Shown here in pieces: positions 9,052 to 16,919 of a DNA stretch of 64,000 nt. Location of the stretch: the NCBI GenBank assembly GCA_040878115.1, contig JBBDMV010000108.1, positions 12,708-76,707 on the forward strand, given 5' to 3'. The position numbers and the translations under genes are program-made. How positions within the stretch are numbered: position 1 is the first letter of the stretch; each line of letters opens with the position of its first letter. The notes under the pieces are model-generated. The model had not been told where the DNA came from. It saw only the letters and a program-made list of their open reading frames with translations, and did no database searches. This stretch comes from JBBDMU01 sp040878115 (GTDB lineage: Bacteria > Bacteroidota > Rhodothermia > Balneolales > Natronogracilivirgulaceae).

Positions 9052-10230
9052 TTATTTCTTAAGGCCCTTAATCCCTTTTACCGATTTCGTGCTGAGTAGA
9101 TTGGTTTCATAGCTCCTAACCCGGCTGTTTTTTAACTTGTTCTGTTTAACGGCAATAGCAAGGATTTCATTCAGAAGGTCAGGAAAGCTTACCCCGCTTT
9201 TATCCCACAGGTAAAATGAAAATGATCCGGGAATTGTGTTGATCTCGTTGAAAAATACTTTATGATTGTCTGTATTTACCAAAAAATCCAGCCTGACAAC
9301 CCCCGACATCTTTAAAAGCTTAAATATTTTCACGGACAGCTCTTGTATATGCCGGGCCAGCTCGTCAGTGATAGGAGCCGGTATTCTGCGCTCCGCGGAA
9401 GCCATACCTTTACCGCCATCATCACCGCTCATATATTTATCTTCAAACGATAGTATTTCTTCTTTCCCGAGGGGCTGTTCACAGACGCTGGCCCTGGCAC
9501 GGGTCTCGTCACCCAATACCGAGCAGTTTACTTCCATCAATGGGTGAACAGCTTCTTCAATGATCAGTTCCTGATCGTAACGAAATGCCGTCTCAATAGC
9601 ATCTTCAGCAATTTCTATATTATCCGCCCGTGCTACGCCAATGCTGCTGCCAAGATGCACGGGTTTTACAAAAACCGGGAAATCAAGCTTTTTGATATTA
9701 CCTTTTATGAATTCAGTAGTTTCTATCCATTCCTGTTCATTGAACCAAACCTGGTTGGTTACCTTAATATCGCGGGCTGAACAAAGGTCTTTTGCTATGC
9801 GTTTATCCATGCCAACAGCCGAACCGGCTACTCCCGGCCCCGTCGATGGCAGATTGAACATTTCACAAGCGCCCTGAAAAGAACCGTTCTCTCCATCAGC
9901 TCCATGAAAAGCGTTCAGAACGGCATAAATTGGTGTTGTACGGGGCCTGGAAAAGAAACCAGTATTGGTTTCCAACAGCACAGCCCTGCCATTTTCAGCA
10001 AAAGCCAGTGTGCAAGGCACGGCTTGTTCTTCTAGTTTTTTTATATCCTGAAAGTTCTCAAGCTTTAGCAAAGGTTCACCGGTGAGCCACTGGCCATTTT
10101 TTGTGATGTAAAGGGGAATGGGCCTGTAGGTATTATCCAGAGCGGCGATAGCCTGCAGGGCCGTAAGTACGGAAACCTCATGCTCCGGAGACGCTCCGCC
10201 AAAAGCCACCAGTATATTTTTTTGACTCAT
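9052..10230 (-). CDS. ddl: D-alanine--D-alanine ligase
   Basis: 392 residues with the ATP-grasp architecture: N-terminal FGGASPEHEVSVLTA (the GG/S-E-H-VS motif), a central FPVFVKPVHLGSSIGV loop, and C-terminal VVRLDFLVN...FFNEINTIPGS with the metal ligands. It joins two D-alanines with ATP to make the dipeptide for peptidoglycan precursors. A basic tail of about 25 residues beyond the usual end is seen (rich in K, R and S). It is 73 bp upstream of the solute-binding lipoprotein gene on the same strand. The function is certain; the tail is of unknown use. Confidence 0.95.
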   Translation of the reverse strand: MSQKNILVAFGGASPEHEVSVLTALQAIAALDNTYRPIPLYITKNGQWLTGEPLLKLENFQDIKKLEEQAVPCTLAFAENGRAVLLETNTGFFSRPRTTPIYAVLNAFHGADGENGSFQGACEMFNLPSTGPGVAGSAVGMDKRIAKDLCSARDIKVTNQVWFNEQEWIETTEFIKGNIKKLDFPVFVKPVHLGSSIGVARADNIEIAEDAIETAFRYDQELIIEEAVHPLMEVNCSVLGDETRARASVCEQPLGKEEILSFEDKYMSGDDGGKGMASAERRIPAPITDELARHIQELSVKIFKLLKMSGVVRLDFLVNTDNHKVFFNEINTIPGSFSFYLWDKSGVSFPDLLNEILAIAVKQNKLKNSRVRSYETNLLSTKSVKGIKGLKK

Positions 10231-10323
10231 AAAGTGTTGTTTAAATGAAAAATTAAAATTAGGTAAACGGACAGTGAACTGCAGTTCTTTTTACTTGAAA
10301 TTTTATAATGCATTTTTGCCTTG

Positions 10324-11448
10324 TCAGGCCTCATGTTCCAGACGGTCTTTAATTTTATCAAATTGCTCATTAATGAATTTCGCCTGGCGAGTTTTCTTCC
10401 TGGTCTGAACATCGCCAAGCAAATACCCGTAAGGCTCAAGCCCTTCTATTTCATCACAGATGCGCTTTAGAATGGCCATGCCGGGAATAAATAAGATCAT
10501 GCCTGCTACGCCCCAGACCATCCCGCCAATAAACAACGCGAGGAGGGTAACCAATGGGTTGATGCTGACTTGCCCACCCACGATGTTAGGGGTCAGAACA
10601 TTGCTTTCTATTAACTGGATCACGTAAAAACTGAGCAGGATCCCAGCGGGTATCCATAAAGAATCTGCCATAAGCAGGGCGTACAAGATCGGCAAAATAG
10701 AGCCAACCAACGGGCCAATAAACGGAATGATATTTAAAGCAGCGGCAAAAACACCGAAGAAAATGGCATGGTTAATACCAAAAGCCATGAGTGTAAGGGT
10801 ATTCATCACCGCTAAAATGCAAATCACAATGGACATGCCGGTCAGATACTGCTGGGCAATTTTCTGTAGGTTCTCGATGATCGTCTTCATTTTCCCGTCA
10901 TCGTCCGTTCCAAAAGCGCGGAAGAAGAACTCCCTGAGAAAACTTCTGTAAATCAAAAGAAAAAAAGTAAACACCGGTATCATGAACAGAAGTGTTACGT
11001 TGCTTGCCGCACTGATCAGACCTGAAGTTAATGACGGTGTGCTTTCTTCGATATAGTTAACAAAAGTGTCAAAGGATGAGTCTATACCGAAATTGGGTTG
11101 TTCACCAAAGTAGCTTTCGAATGTTAAACCTACCCGGTTGATGAATTCGGTAATTTGTGCTTCAATGGATGGCAGGTCTTGAGCAAATCCTGTGAGTTGA
11201 GAGAAGAAGAAGAACATGATGCCTGCTAAAACAACGATGGCTGAGAACACAGCAACCACAGCCGCGATAATATCATTGATCTTCCTGGATTCGAGCCAGT
11301 CACAGTATGGCGTGAGCAAACTTGCCATAAATGCGGCAAACGTAAGAGGTATAAGAATGAGCTTGGCAACGACCAAACCATAGACAAATAAGGTAATTCC
11401 AAGTAGTATTGCCGTAATCTTAATGTAAACCGGATACGTTGTTTCCAC
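10324..11448 (-). CDS. AI-2E family transporter (PerM/YdiK-like permease)
   Basis: 374 residues with about seven or eight membrane segments arranged as in the AI-2E exporter-like family: two segments at the N-terminus, a soluble stretch of about 60 residues (roughly 85-145), then the conserved FIGPLVGSILPILYALL and LTPNIVGGQVSINPLVTLLALFIGG-type loops (seen near residues 240-330). Family members export small molecules or sodium; naming it an autoinducer-2 exporter would be over-interpretation. The charged tail after residue 340 is cytoplasmic. It lies upstream of ddl on the same strand with a 93-bp gap. Confidence 0.88.
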   Translation of the reverse strand: METTYPVYIKITAILLGITLFVYGLVVAKLILIPLTFAAFMASLLTPYCDWLESRKINDIIAAVVAVFSAIVVLAGIMFFFFSQLTGFAQDLPSIEAQITEFINRVGLTFESYFGEQPNFGIDSSFDTFVNYIEESTPSLTSGLISAASNVTLLFMIPVFTFFLLIYRSFLREFFFRAFGTDDDGKMKTIIENLQKIAQQYLTGMSIVICILAVMNTLTLMAFGINHAIFFGVFAAALNIIPFIGPLVGSILPILYALLMADSLWIPAGILLSFYVIQLIESNVLTPNIVGGQVSINPLVTLLALFIGGMVWGVAGMILFIPGMAILKRICDEIEGLEPYGYLLGDVQTRKKTRQAKFINEQFDKIKDRLEHEA

Positions 11449-11772
11449 AAATTATATCTTTAAACAGTTTTGAATTTGGAGCTATTAATGTAATGGGTAC
11501 GCTAATAGCTCTCACTCTATTGCTTTGATGTTTTATCCAAAGGGAATAGTTTCTCCTTTTATAGCAGGCAATCATGCATACTTTCTTTAATATATGAAAA
11601 TTAAGCCGAAATGGCAGAAACAGGACCTTTAAAGAAGCTTATTTTTGAGTTCAATGGCTTGTAGCATTTCAAGCAAAGGTTGCGTTTCATGCTTGGGGTG
11701 AGGTGAAAGGCCTGAGGTGAGAAAGTCAGAGCGCAGGTTGGGGCCTCCAATGCCCCTTATTGTTCCAGATGC
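11449..11772. other. Intergenic gap containing an in-frame tail after tag
   Basis: 324 bp between the AI-2E transporter start and the tag stop. On the minus strand 47 sense codons follow the tag stop codon in the same frame and end at a second stop at 11629-11631; see the findings. The remaining 180 bp is AT-rich and would hold the promoter of the transporter. No RNA gene is seen. Confidence 0.4.
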
Positions 11773-12351
11773 TTATTTCCCAACCGGAGTCGAAGACTTG
11801 TTTGATGTAAGAAGGATGTGATTCATCCACTTGGGTTTGCGCCTTGCAATTTCAGTATAAACCGGACAATCTTCTGAATGTGCTCCTTGCAGGTATCCCG
11901 TGCTCATTAGAAATTCGCCTGTTATTTCGCCTCCTGTAAATTTGAATGTCTTTTTGAACAGTTTGACCCATTCGGGTTTCGTCAAGGGATGATGGTGGTC
12001 CAGCCAGGTTTTGAAAGAGCCAAATTCTTCCTGGATACTGGTTATACGGCGTGCATTCTCAATGGCGGCATCAATTTTGAGTCGGTTTCTGATAATCCCG
12101 GAATCACTAAGCAAGCGTTCCCGGTCGTCACGGCCAAAAGCGGCCACAACACCTATTTCGAAATTGCTGTAAGCCCGCCGAAACCCGTCACGCTTTTTCA
12201 GGATGGTGAGCCACGATAAACCGGCCTGATTGATTTCAAGTATAAGCCGTTCGAAGAGGAGGTCATCGTCCGTGACAGGGAAACCGTATTCTCCCTCGTG
12301 ATACGGACCATGATGCTGATGTCCCGGCGCAGTGTGGCAGTAGCTGTTCAT
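11773..12351 (-). CDS. tag: DNA-3-methyladenine glycosylase I
   Basis: 192 residues. The zinc-snap ligands of Tag are all present: C5 and H18 near the N-terminus, H158 and C162 near the C-terminus (AHSEDCPVY). E39 in the LILEINQAGLSW segment matches the base-recognition glutamate, and NRLKIDAAIENAR is the helix-hairpin-helix region. It removes 3-methyladenine from alkylated DNA in base excision repair. Its ATG shares one base with the stop codon of the upstream oxidoreductase gene (TAATG), so the two are translationally coupled. The usual RCxW N-terminus is shortened here (only YC remains). Confidence 0.92.
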   Translation of the reverse strand: MNSYCHTAPGHQHHGPYHEGEYGFPVTDDDLLFERLILEINQAGLSWLTILKKRDGFRRAYSNFEIGVVAAFGRDDRERLLSDSGIIRNRLKIDAAIENARRITSIQEEFGSFKTWLDHHHPLTKPEWVKLFKKTFKFTGGEITGEFLMSTGYLQGAHSEDCPVYTEIARRKPKWMNHILLTSNKSSTPVGK

Positions 12352-13406
12352 TATTTGGTTCCATTGTATTTGACTGTACGTTTTTCCTCGTTACTCAATA
12401 GCGCATGTTCAATGATTCGTATCGTGTTTAAGGCTTGCAGGGGTTTGACAATGAGTTCTTCACGGCCGCGAATAACGTCAGCGATATTCCGGTAATAATC
12501 CTGGTAAGAGCCCGGAAGAGTCTCCAGGGGGCCATCGAAATGCAGTCCGTTCAGATTGGTATTTAGCTTACCCCAATTCTCCCGGCGTTCCATTCCCCAG
12601 TTGGGGCTGGAAGGCAGCAGCCCTTGCTTCAATGCATTTTCCTGCGGGTCCAGTCCGTATTTGACATAGGAACCTTCCGTACCGTGCAAAGTAAACCGTT
12701 TATTCGGTTCCCGTACCAGCATTCCGGCCTTCAAAGTAGCTTTCAAATTATTGTAGTGTAAGATTAACTCAAAATAGTCAGCTACTTTTGCTGAATCTCT
12801 CTGAATTCTAATATCCGCGGTAACCATTTCCGGAAGGCCGAATAATGTTTGGGCCTGATCAATAAGGTGAGGACCAAGATCATAAAGAATACCCGTGCCT
12901 TCGCCTTCATCCTCCCGCCAGCCGGGTTTCCGATAATTGCGGAAACGGTCGAAGTGGGATTCAAATTCAACCAGGCGGCCCAATAAATTACCTTTTATCA
13001 ATTTATTTACCGTCTTGAAATCACCGTCCCATCTGCGATTCTGGAAAGCACTTAGTACTCTTTTCTGTTGCCTGGCAAGACCGATAAGCTGGTGTGCCTG
13101 CTCTGAAGTTATTGTTAAAGGTTTATCAACGACAACGTGTTTATTGGATAGTAACGCCTGTCTGGCCAGTTCGAAATGGGTGTTATTCGGAGTCGCTATT
13201 ACGACTAATTCAATGCTCTCGTCCAGAAGCAGGGTGGTTACATCACCTACTACATCAACCCAGGGGTAGCGCTCAGAAGATTCTTTCTTGCGACGCTCAA
13301 CTACCTTCTTCAGGCTCAGGCCCTGAACAGCCTGAATGACCGGTGCATGAAAAACTTTAGCTGCATTGCCGTATCCAATCAACCCCGTGTTAATTACATC
13401 TTGCAA
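12351..13406 (-). CDS. Gfo/Idh/MocA-family oxidoreductase
   Basis: 351 residues. The Rossmann loop GLIGYGNAAK at 8-17 and the DKPLT motif at 94-98 (the EKP equivalent, with the catalytic lysine) define the family; the second domain holds the GILYDLGPHLIDQ helix with the conserved histidine. It is closest in pattern to the YdgJ/YvaA-like inositol or scyllo-inositol-type dehydrogenases of about 345-350 residues. The substrate is unknown. It is coupled to tag by a one-base overlap, although there is no obvious functional link between them. Confidence 0.85.
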   Translation of the reverse strand: MQDVINTGLIGYGNAAKVFHAPVIQAVQGLSLKKVVERRKKESSERYPWVDVVGDVTTLLLDESIELVVIATPNNTHFELARQALLSNKHVVVDKPLTITSEQAHQLIGLARQQKRVLSAFQNRRWDGDFKTVNKLIKGNLLGRLVEFESHFDRFRNYRKPGWREDEGEGTGILYDLGPHLIDQAQTLFGLPEMVTADIRIQRDSAKVADYFELILHYNNLKATLKAGMLVREPNKRFTLHGTEGSYVKYGLDPQENALKQGLLPSSPNWGMERRENWGKLNTNLNGLHFDGPLETLPGSYQDYYRNIADVIRGREELIVKPLQALNTIRIIEHALLSNEEKRTVKYNGTK

Positions 13407-13692
13407 ATGGCCTCCTGTATAATCCCTTTAGTTAGTATAAATGTAATCGTCACGTTTGAGCCTGAAACGAATAGAAGTTATATCAGAAATATACTAATTA
13501 ACTACAGAATTTCAACTTATGCTATCGGGTTCCAAAATTGTACAGAGTGTTCTTTGTTTTCCCTATCATAAAATTGTATATCGGATCGGTTAATGGCCCT
13601 GACGGGTTTGAAACGTATGACTATAGAATTGGGCCGGCAGAAAAGCAAAAAAATAGCAAGCCATTATTGCATATCATAGATAAAAGTTTGCT

Positions 13693-14142
13693 TCACCTGG
13701 CTTTCTGCATAAATGACTCAATACTGATTTCGCTCAGTAAAGTTCGATGAACCGGACACTTTTTTGATATTTCCAATAGTTTATTGACCTGATCTTCATC
13801 CAGGTCCCCTTTCACGATGATTTCCTTTTCTATGTAATCAAGTCGGGCATTTTTAGTTTCGCAATCTTCACAGTCTTTCGCGTGAGCTTTATAATGGCGC
13901 AGTTCGACATATATATCTTCTAAGGCCCATTCCTTGCGATTGGCATACATTCTCATGGTAATGACGCTGCACGATCCCAATGACATCAACAGTAAGTCAT
14001 AAGGGTCGGGTCCGGCGTCCTGACCTCCTGGTCCCTCCGGTTCGTCCGCGATGATCTCGTGCCGTCCTACCGTCATGACGGTTTTGAAGTTCTGCTCGCC
14101 CTGGTGAATATGGACGATTTTTTGAGGAGTATGTTCAGACAT
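13693..14142 (-). CDS. OsmC/Ohr-family protein
   Basis: 149 residues from the ATG at 14142. An in-frame ATG 66 bp upstream would add residues that do not resemble the family. The two redox cysteines of the family are C58 (in LMSLGSCSVITMRMYA) and C129 (in KKCPVHRTL); GRHEIIADEPEGPGG is the conserved strand before them. Family members reduce organic hydroperoxides using a dithiol; this sequence resembles the YhfA/OsmC-like branch more than Ohr. An insertion with CEDC at residues 91-94 adds a second cysteine pair. The neighbours show no operon partner. Confidence 0.85.
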   Translation of the reverse strand: MSEHTPQKIVHIHQGEQNFKTVMTVGRHEIIADEPEGPGGQDAGPDPYDLLLMSLGSCSVITMRMYANRKEWALEDIYVELRHYKAHAKDCEDCETKNARLDYIEKEIIVKGDLDEDQVNKLLEISKKCPVHRTLLSEISIESFMQKAR

Positions 14143-14342
14143 AGGTTTTGAACTGGAATGTTTATTATTGAAGAGTAAATAAAAAGGGTCTTGTATTAAT
14201 AATCTCACTTATCATATGAAAATATTTTTACCAGATCCCTTTTTCCCCCTTAGCGGCTATATTGTAGGAACTTAAAGGTATTGCTACCATTATTACATCC
14301 CCCTATTGATCAGTAACATACCGCCGCACTGTCCACAGAATA

Positions 14343-14783
14343 TCACCCGGGATAACTTCCCGCGATATAGTTCTTCATATCGTTGAGCTCAATTTCTTGC
14401 TGGTCAATAATAGCTTTGACCAGATCTCCAATTGAAATTATCCCTATTACGTTTTCGCTGCTGTCGAGAACAGGTAAGTGCCGGATTTTTTTTTGGGTCA
14501 TAATGGCCATGCAGTTTTCGATAGTCTCCTCCGGTATCACCCATAATAAATTGGAGGTCATAATCTCTTTTACCTGGGTTTGCCTGGACGTTCGTCCTTT
14601 CAGAATTACTTTATTACGATAATCGCGTTCTGAGATTATTCCTTCTAATCTGCCTTGGTCCATAACAAGCAATGCTCCCACATTGTGATCGGCCATTCCG
14701 CTTATAGCATCAAAAACCGATGCATCGGGACTAATTTTATAAATATCAGGTCCTTTTTTGGATAATACCTCTTGAACATGCAT
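14343..14783 (-). CDS. CBS-domain pair protein
   Basis: 146 residues made of two CBS domains in tandem (about 8-63 and 72-130). Typical marks are GALLVMDQGRLEGIISERDYRNKVI-type strands and IRHLPVLDSSENVIGIISIGDLVKAI-type strands. A Bateman module of this size with no other domain binds adenosine nucleotides and usually regulates a partner protein; in Bacteroidota and Proteobacteria this short type is widespread and of unclear partner. The start is the only plausible ATG. Confidence 0.9.
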   Translation of the reverse strand: MHVQEVLSKKGPDIYKISPDASVFDAISGMADHNVGALLVMDQGRLEGIISERDYRNKVILKGRTSRQTQVKEIMTSNLLWVIPEETIENCMAIMTQKKIRHLPVLDSSENVIGIISIGDLVKAIIDQQEIELNDMKNYIAGSYPG

Positions 14784-14848
14784 AATGGCTCTCCTACAAG
14801 TTAAATTTAAACTGATGAAAGGTTAATTACATTAAAGCCTCAACATAA

Positions 14849-15025
14849 ATAAATGAAAATTTAATCATTTGCAAGAATCTCATATATCCTTTTGTTAACG
14901 ATGACAATGCCCAGGATGAGGTGTATTTATACGGCCATAAAAATATTCAGGGTTTAGTGGTAGATCCTTCAAACGGAAAAATATGGGTAAGTGAACACGG
15001 TCCCAGAGGTGGTGTTGAACTTACA
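14849..15025 (+). pseudogene. Remnant of a PQQ-dependent soluble sugar dehydrogenase
   Basis: An open stretch that lacks a start and runs between stop codons encodes, near 14885-15020, a segment that matches the core of the aldose/glucose-sorbosone dehydrogenase family: PFVNDDNAQDEVYLYGHKN, then IQGLVVDPSNGKIWVSEHG and PRGGVEL. In intact proteins of about 350-400 residues GHRNPQG...EHGPRGGDE contains a catalytic and calcium/PQQ region. After GGVEL the similarity stops abruptly. About 45 codons remain, so this is a deletion remnant, not a functional gene. Its right end abuts the stop codon of the lipoprotein gene on the other strand. Confidence 0.7.
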
Positions 15026-15698
15026 AGTCCATGTGCCAGGTATATTCGGCCACCGCCATATCTATGATGATATCTGCAGCATTGCCTTTGCCGACCCCAA
15101 CGATAGTCCAGTTGGATTCGTTATCGTTTGAATATAGAACACGGTCGGATGTTCCGGAGCGCGTTAGGGTGATTGCCAATTCGGAGCCGGGAATATATTG
15201 TTCACCCCATTCATTAAGATTGGTTGGCTTGTAATAAATTTCAAAATTGAGCTGGCCTTCACGCACTGTACGAGTGTAGTCATCCATGTAGTCAACATCC
15301 CTTTTTGAATTATCTCCTTCAATACCTTTTGGATCGGCAAAATGATACCCGATTCCCTCAAAACCAGTAGAATTGGGACCGTGTAGCCCGGTTTTATTCA
15401 GTCCACCACCGATTAATGTGTAACTATTGCCTTCTTCACTTGGAGGAAGATTTGTAAAATATAATCGGATCAATGCAAGGTCTGCCACATCGGATTCGCC
15501 GGGATGATGGGATTTATTAATATGCTTATCCTGTATCTCAATATCCCAGGCTACCGGAACGGTGGTAGACAGAGGGACATTCACCATTTCACTACCGCTT
15601 CCGGTTTTATTGCAACCGGTCAGGTTTGCTGATAGGGTCAAAAGAATTATAATATATGAGAAGGGACCTTTTCGGTTTGTAGATTTCTTTAAATTCAT
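15021..15698 (-). CDS. Lipoprotein of unknown function
   Basis: 225 residues. The signal peptide ends with the lipobox LTGC at C29. The mature protein is mostly polar beta-rich sequence with the features VAWDIEIQD, SYTLIGGGLNKTG and a C-terminal half rich in T, Y and N. I do not recognise a domain. It sits between the remnant of a PQQ dehydrogenase and the remnant of a CheB-like gene, so it may itself be a survivor of a region undergoing deletion. Reading frame, signal peptide and lack of internal breaks support a real gene. Confidence 0.65.
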   Translation of the reverse strand: MNLKKSTNRKGPFSYIIILLTLSANLTGCNKTGSGSEMVNVPLSTTVPVAWDIEIQDKHINKSHHPGESDVADLALIRLYFTNLPPSEEGNSYTLIGGGLNKTGLHGPNSTGFEGIGYHFADPKGIEGDNSKRDVDYMDDYTRTVREGQLNFEIYYKPTNLNEWGEQYIPGSELAITLTRSGTSDRVLYSNDNESNWTIVGVGKGNAADIIIDMAVAEYTWHMDL

Positions 15699-15774
15699 AC
15701 CTGAAAATAACAGGAAGGACTCTAGCTAAACAATGAGAATGTTATAATTATTGTAAAATCATAGAACAGAACGC

Positions 15775-15875
15775 TTATCTGGATGAGTATGGACAAGGAT
15801 TGTTCTTTAAAAATCTGTCAAAAGCCTTTACCCCCCTGCAGAAGCCCCAATTACCACGATATCGCGCTTACCCAT
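15775..15875 (-). pseudogene. Truncated and frameshifted CheB-type methylesterase start
   Basis: On the minus strand an ATG at 15873-15875, with AAAGGAG seven bases before it, opens MGKRDIVVIGASAGG and then hits a stop. If one G is added to the run of six G, the frame continues VKAFDRFLKNN before it ends. The motif VIGASAGGV is the first strand and nucleophile loop of CheB-type protein-glutamate methylesterases, often fused to CheR and PAS domains in this group of bacteria. Only about 33 codons are left, so it is a decayed 5' end. Confidence 0.6.
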
Positions 15876-15976
15876 GGATGCTCCTTTACTATACAGGACA
15901 TTATTTTTTAGAAATCCCTCTTTAGTGAGAACATGTTTGCAGGTATCACAGTTCGGAGGTTTTTAAAGCAATATAA

Positions 15977-16183
15977 GTGAAGAAAACGGATATGGTAATT
16001 ATTATGAGGAGACTTTTAATATGGGTGCGACTAAAAGCTGGTTTGCCTGCAGGGGATTATGATGATGAAATAGTTACACTCTCGGGCGGCGCGGCAGATA
16101 ATGTAAACATAACCATTATCGGTTCGGTTAATAAAATTGAGATTCCTCGAGACCGCAATAAAAAAATCTCACTTCTCTACTAG
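15977..16183 (+). pseudogene. Possible remnant of a secreted beta-sandwich repeat
   Basis: A 68-codon open frame. Residues about 22-50 (GLPAGDYDDEIVTLSGG then AADNVNITIIGSV) have the spacing of the beta-sandwich repeats (GLPAGTY...V-S-G-A..VTI-GTV) common in cell-surface proteins of Bacteroidota. The flanking residues are not similar, and the first part is unrelated. It lies in the gene graveyard after the CheB-like remnant, so it is read as a fragment of a large surface protein. It might alternatively be a spurious open frame. Confidence 0.3.
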
Positions 16184-16281
16184 ATGCACTATATTTAGTA
16201 ATAAATTTCAGAGACGGTTCTGTTTAAAATAATATTCCATAAATTCCGTATTAACTTAATAACTATAAAAAACATCAAACA

Positions 16282-16509
16282 ATGCGCGTAATATTATTTC
16301 TTTTATTTATTTATATGGTCGTCAGGATCGTGCGATTGATGCTTGTTCAGAATCGTGGAGGACGATCTATATTTAATCGTACCTACACGTTTCGGGGGTC
16401 TTCCAATCCTTTTGGCAATGTTCGCCAGCCGAACGGTAACGCCAGTAAAAAACAAAATATTGATAATTTGGAAGATGCCGAATTCGAAGAGATTGACGAC
16501 GATAAATAA
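16282..16509 (+). CDS. Small membrane protein, DUF4834-like
   Basis: 75 residues: one hydrophobic segment at residues 3-20, a basic middle (RGGRSIFNRTYTFRG) and an acidic tail ending in DAEFEEIDDDK. This pattern, one N-terminal membrane anchor followed by a linker and a terminal D-A-x-(Y/F)-E-E-I box, is that of the DUF4834 proteins found in Bacteroidota. The function is unknown. It is transcribed toward the tRNA-Leu gene. Confidence 0.65.
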   Translation: MRVILFLLFIYMVVRIVRLMLVQNRGGRSIFNRTYTFRGSSNPFGNVRQPNGNASKKQNIDNLEDAEFEEIDDDK

Positions 16510-16583
16510 TTGAGCAATACGTTGTGATCTAAAATAGCTATTCACAAAAAATTCCTACTTATATTATAAACGGGCTGAAATTT

Positions 16584-16616
16584 TTTGCTTAATTGGCTGA
16601 ACAAGCATTATCTTTA
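16584..16616 (+). promoter_or_regulatory. Promoter of tRNA-Leu (Bacteroidota type)
   Basis: TTTG at 16584-16587 and TATCTTTA at 16609-16616, 21 bp apart, fit the -33/-7 (TTTG, TAnnTTTG) consensus of Bacteroidota promoters. The -7 box ends 10 bp before the first base of the tRNA, so the start of transcription would be close to the mature 5' end. Confidence 0.5.
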
Positions 16617-16626
16617 GCATCTTCCT

Positions 16627-16710
16627 GCCCTGGTGGTGAAATTGGTAGACACGCCATCTTGAGGGGGTGGTGCTGGCAACGGCGTGCTGGTTCAAATCCA
16701 GTCCAGGGCA
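16627..16710 (+). tRNA. tRNA-Leu (anticodon GAG)
   Basis: 84 nt with a complete cloverleaf: acceptor stem GCCCTGG/CCAGGGC with discriminator A, D-arm, anticodon stem CCATC/GGTGG with loop TTGAGGG giving anticodon GAG, a long variable arm as in all class II leucine tRNAs, and T-arm GCTGG TTCAAAT CCAGT. It reads CUC/CUU codons. The 3' CCA is not encoded. It has its own promoter and terminator and so forms a single-gene transcription unit. Confidence 0.97.
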
Positions 16711-16716
16711 CTTAAG

Positions 16717-16760
16717 GGCTCTGTAACCTATTTATTAAAATCGTTACAGAGCCTTTTTAT
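16717..16760 (+). terminator. Intrinsic terminator of tRNA-Leu
   Basis: An 11-bp perfect inverted repeat (16717-16727 with 16743-16753, 15-nt loop) followed by five T. It begins 7 nt after the tRNA end. Confidence 0.85.
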
Positions 16761-16919
16761 ATGGAAACCCATTGTCGAATTCAATGGCCCCTAATCATTG
16801 CTCATTGCGGCCTGCTTATGCAAACCTGTTGTGCAAATAAACTAAGCCTCAACAAATATTCATCCATGTTTTTCGTAAATTATATGTTAGTGCACCATAA
16901 TATAATTTGAAAATACAGA

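Noticed and set aside
13347..13750. Two overlapping short open frames between the Gfo/Idh and OsmC genes
   Set aside because: Both lack similarity and coding pattern. The gap is more simply the promoter of the oxidoreductase gene and the spacer after the OsmC gene.
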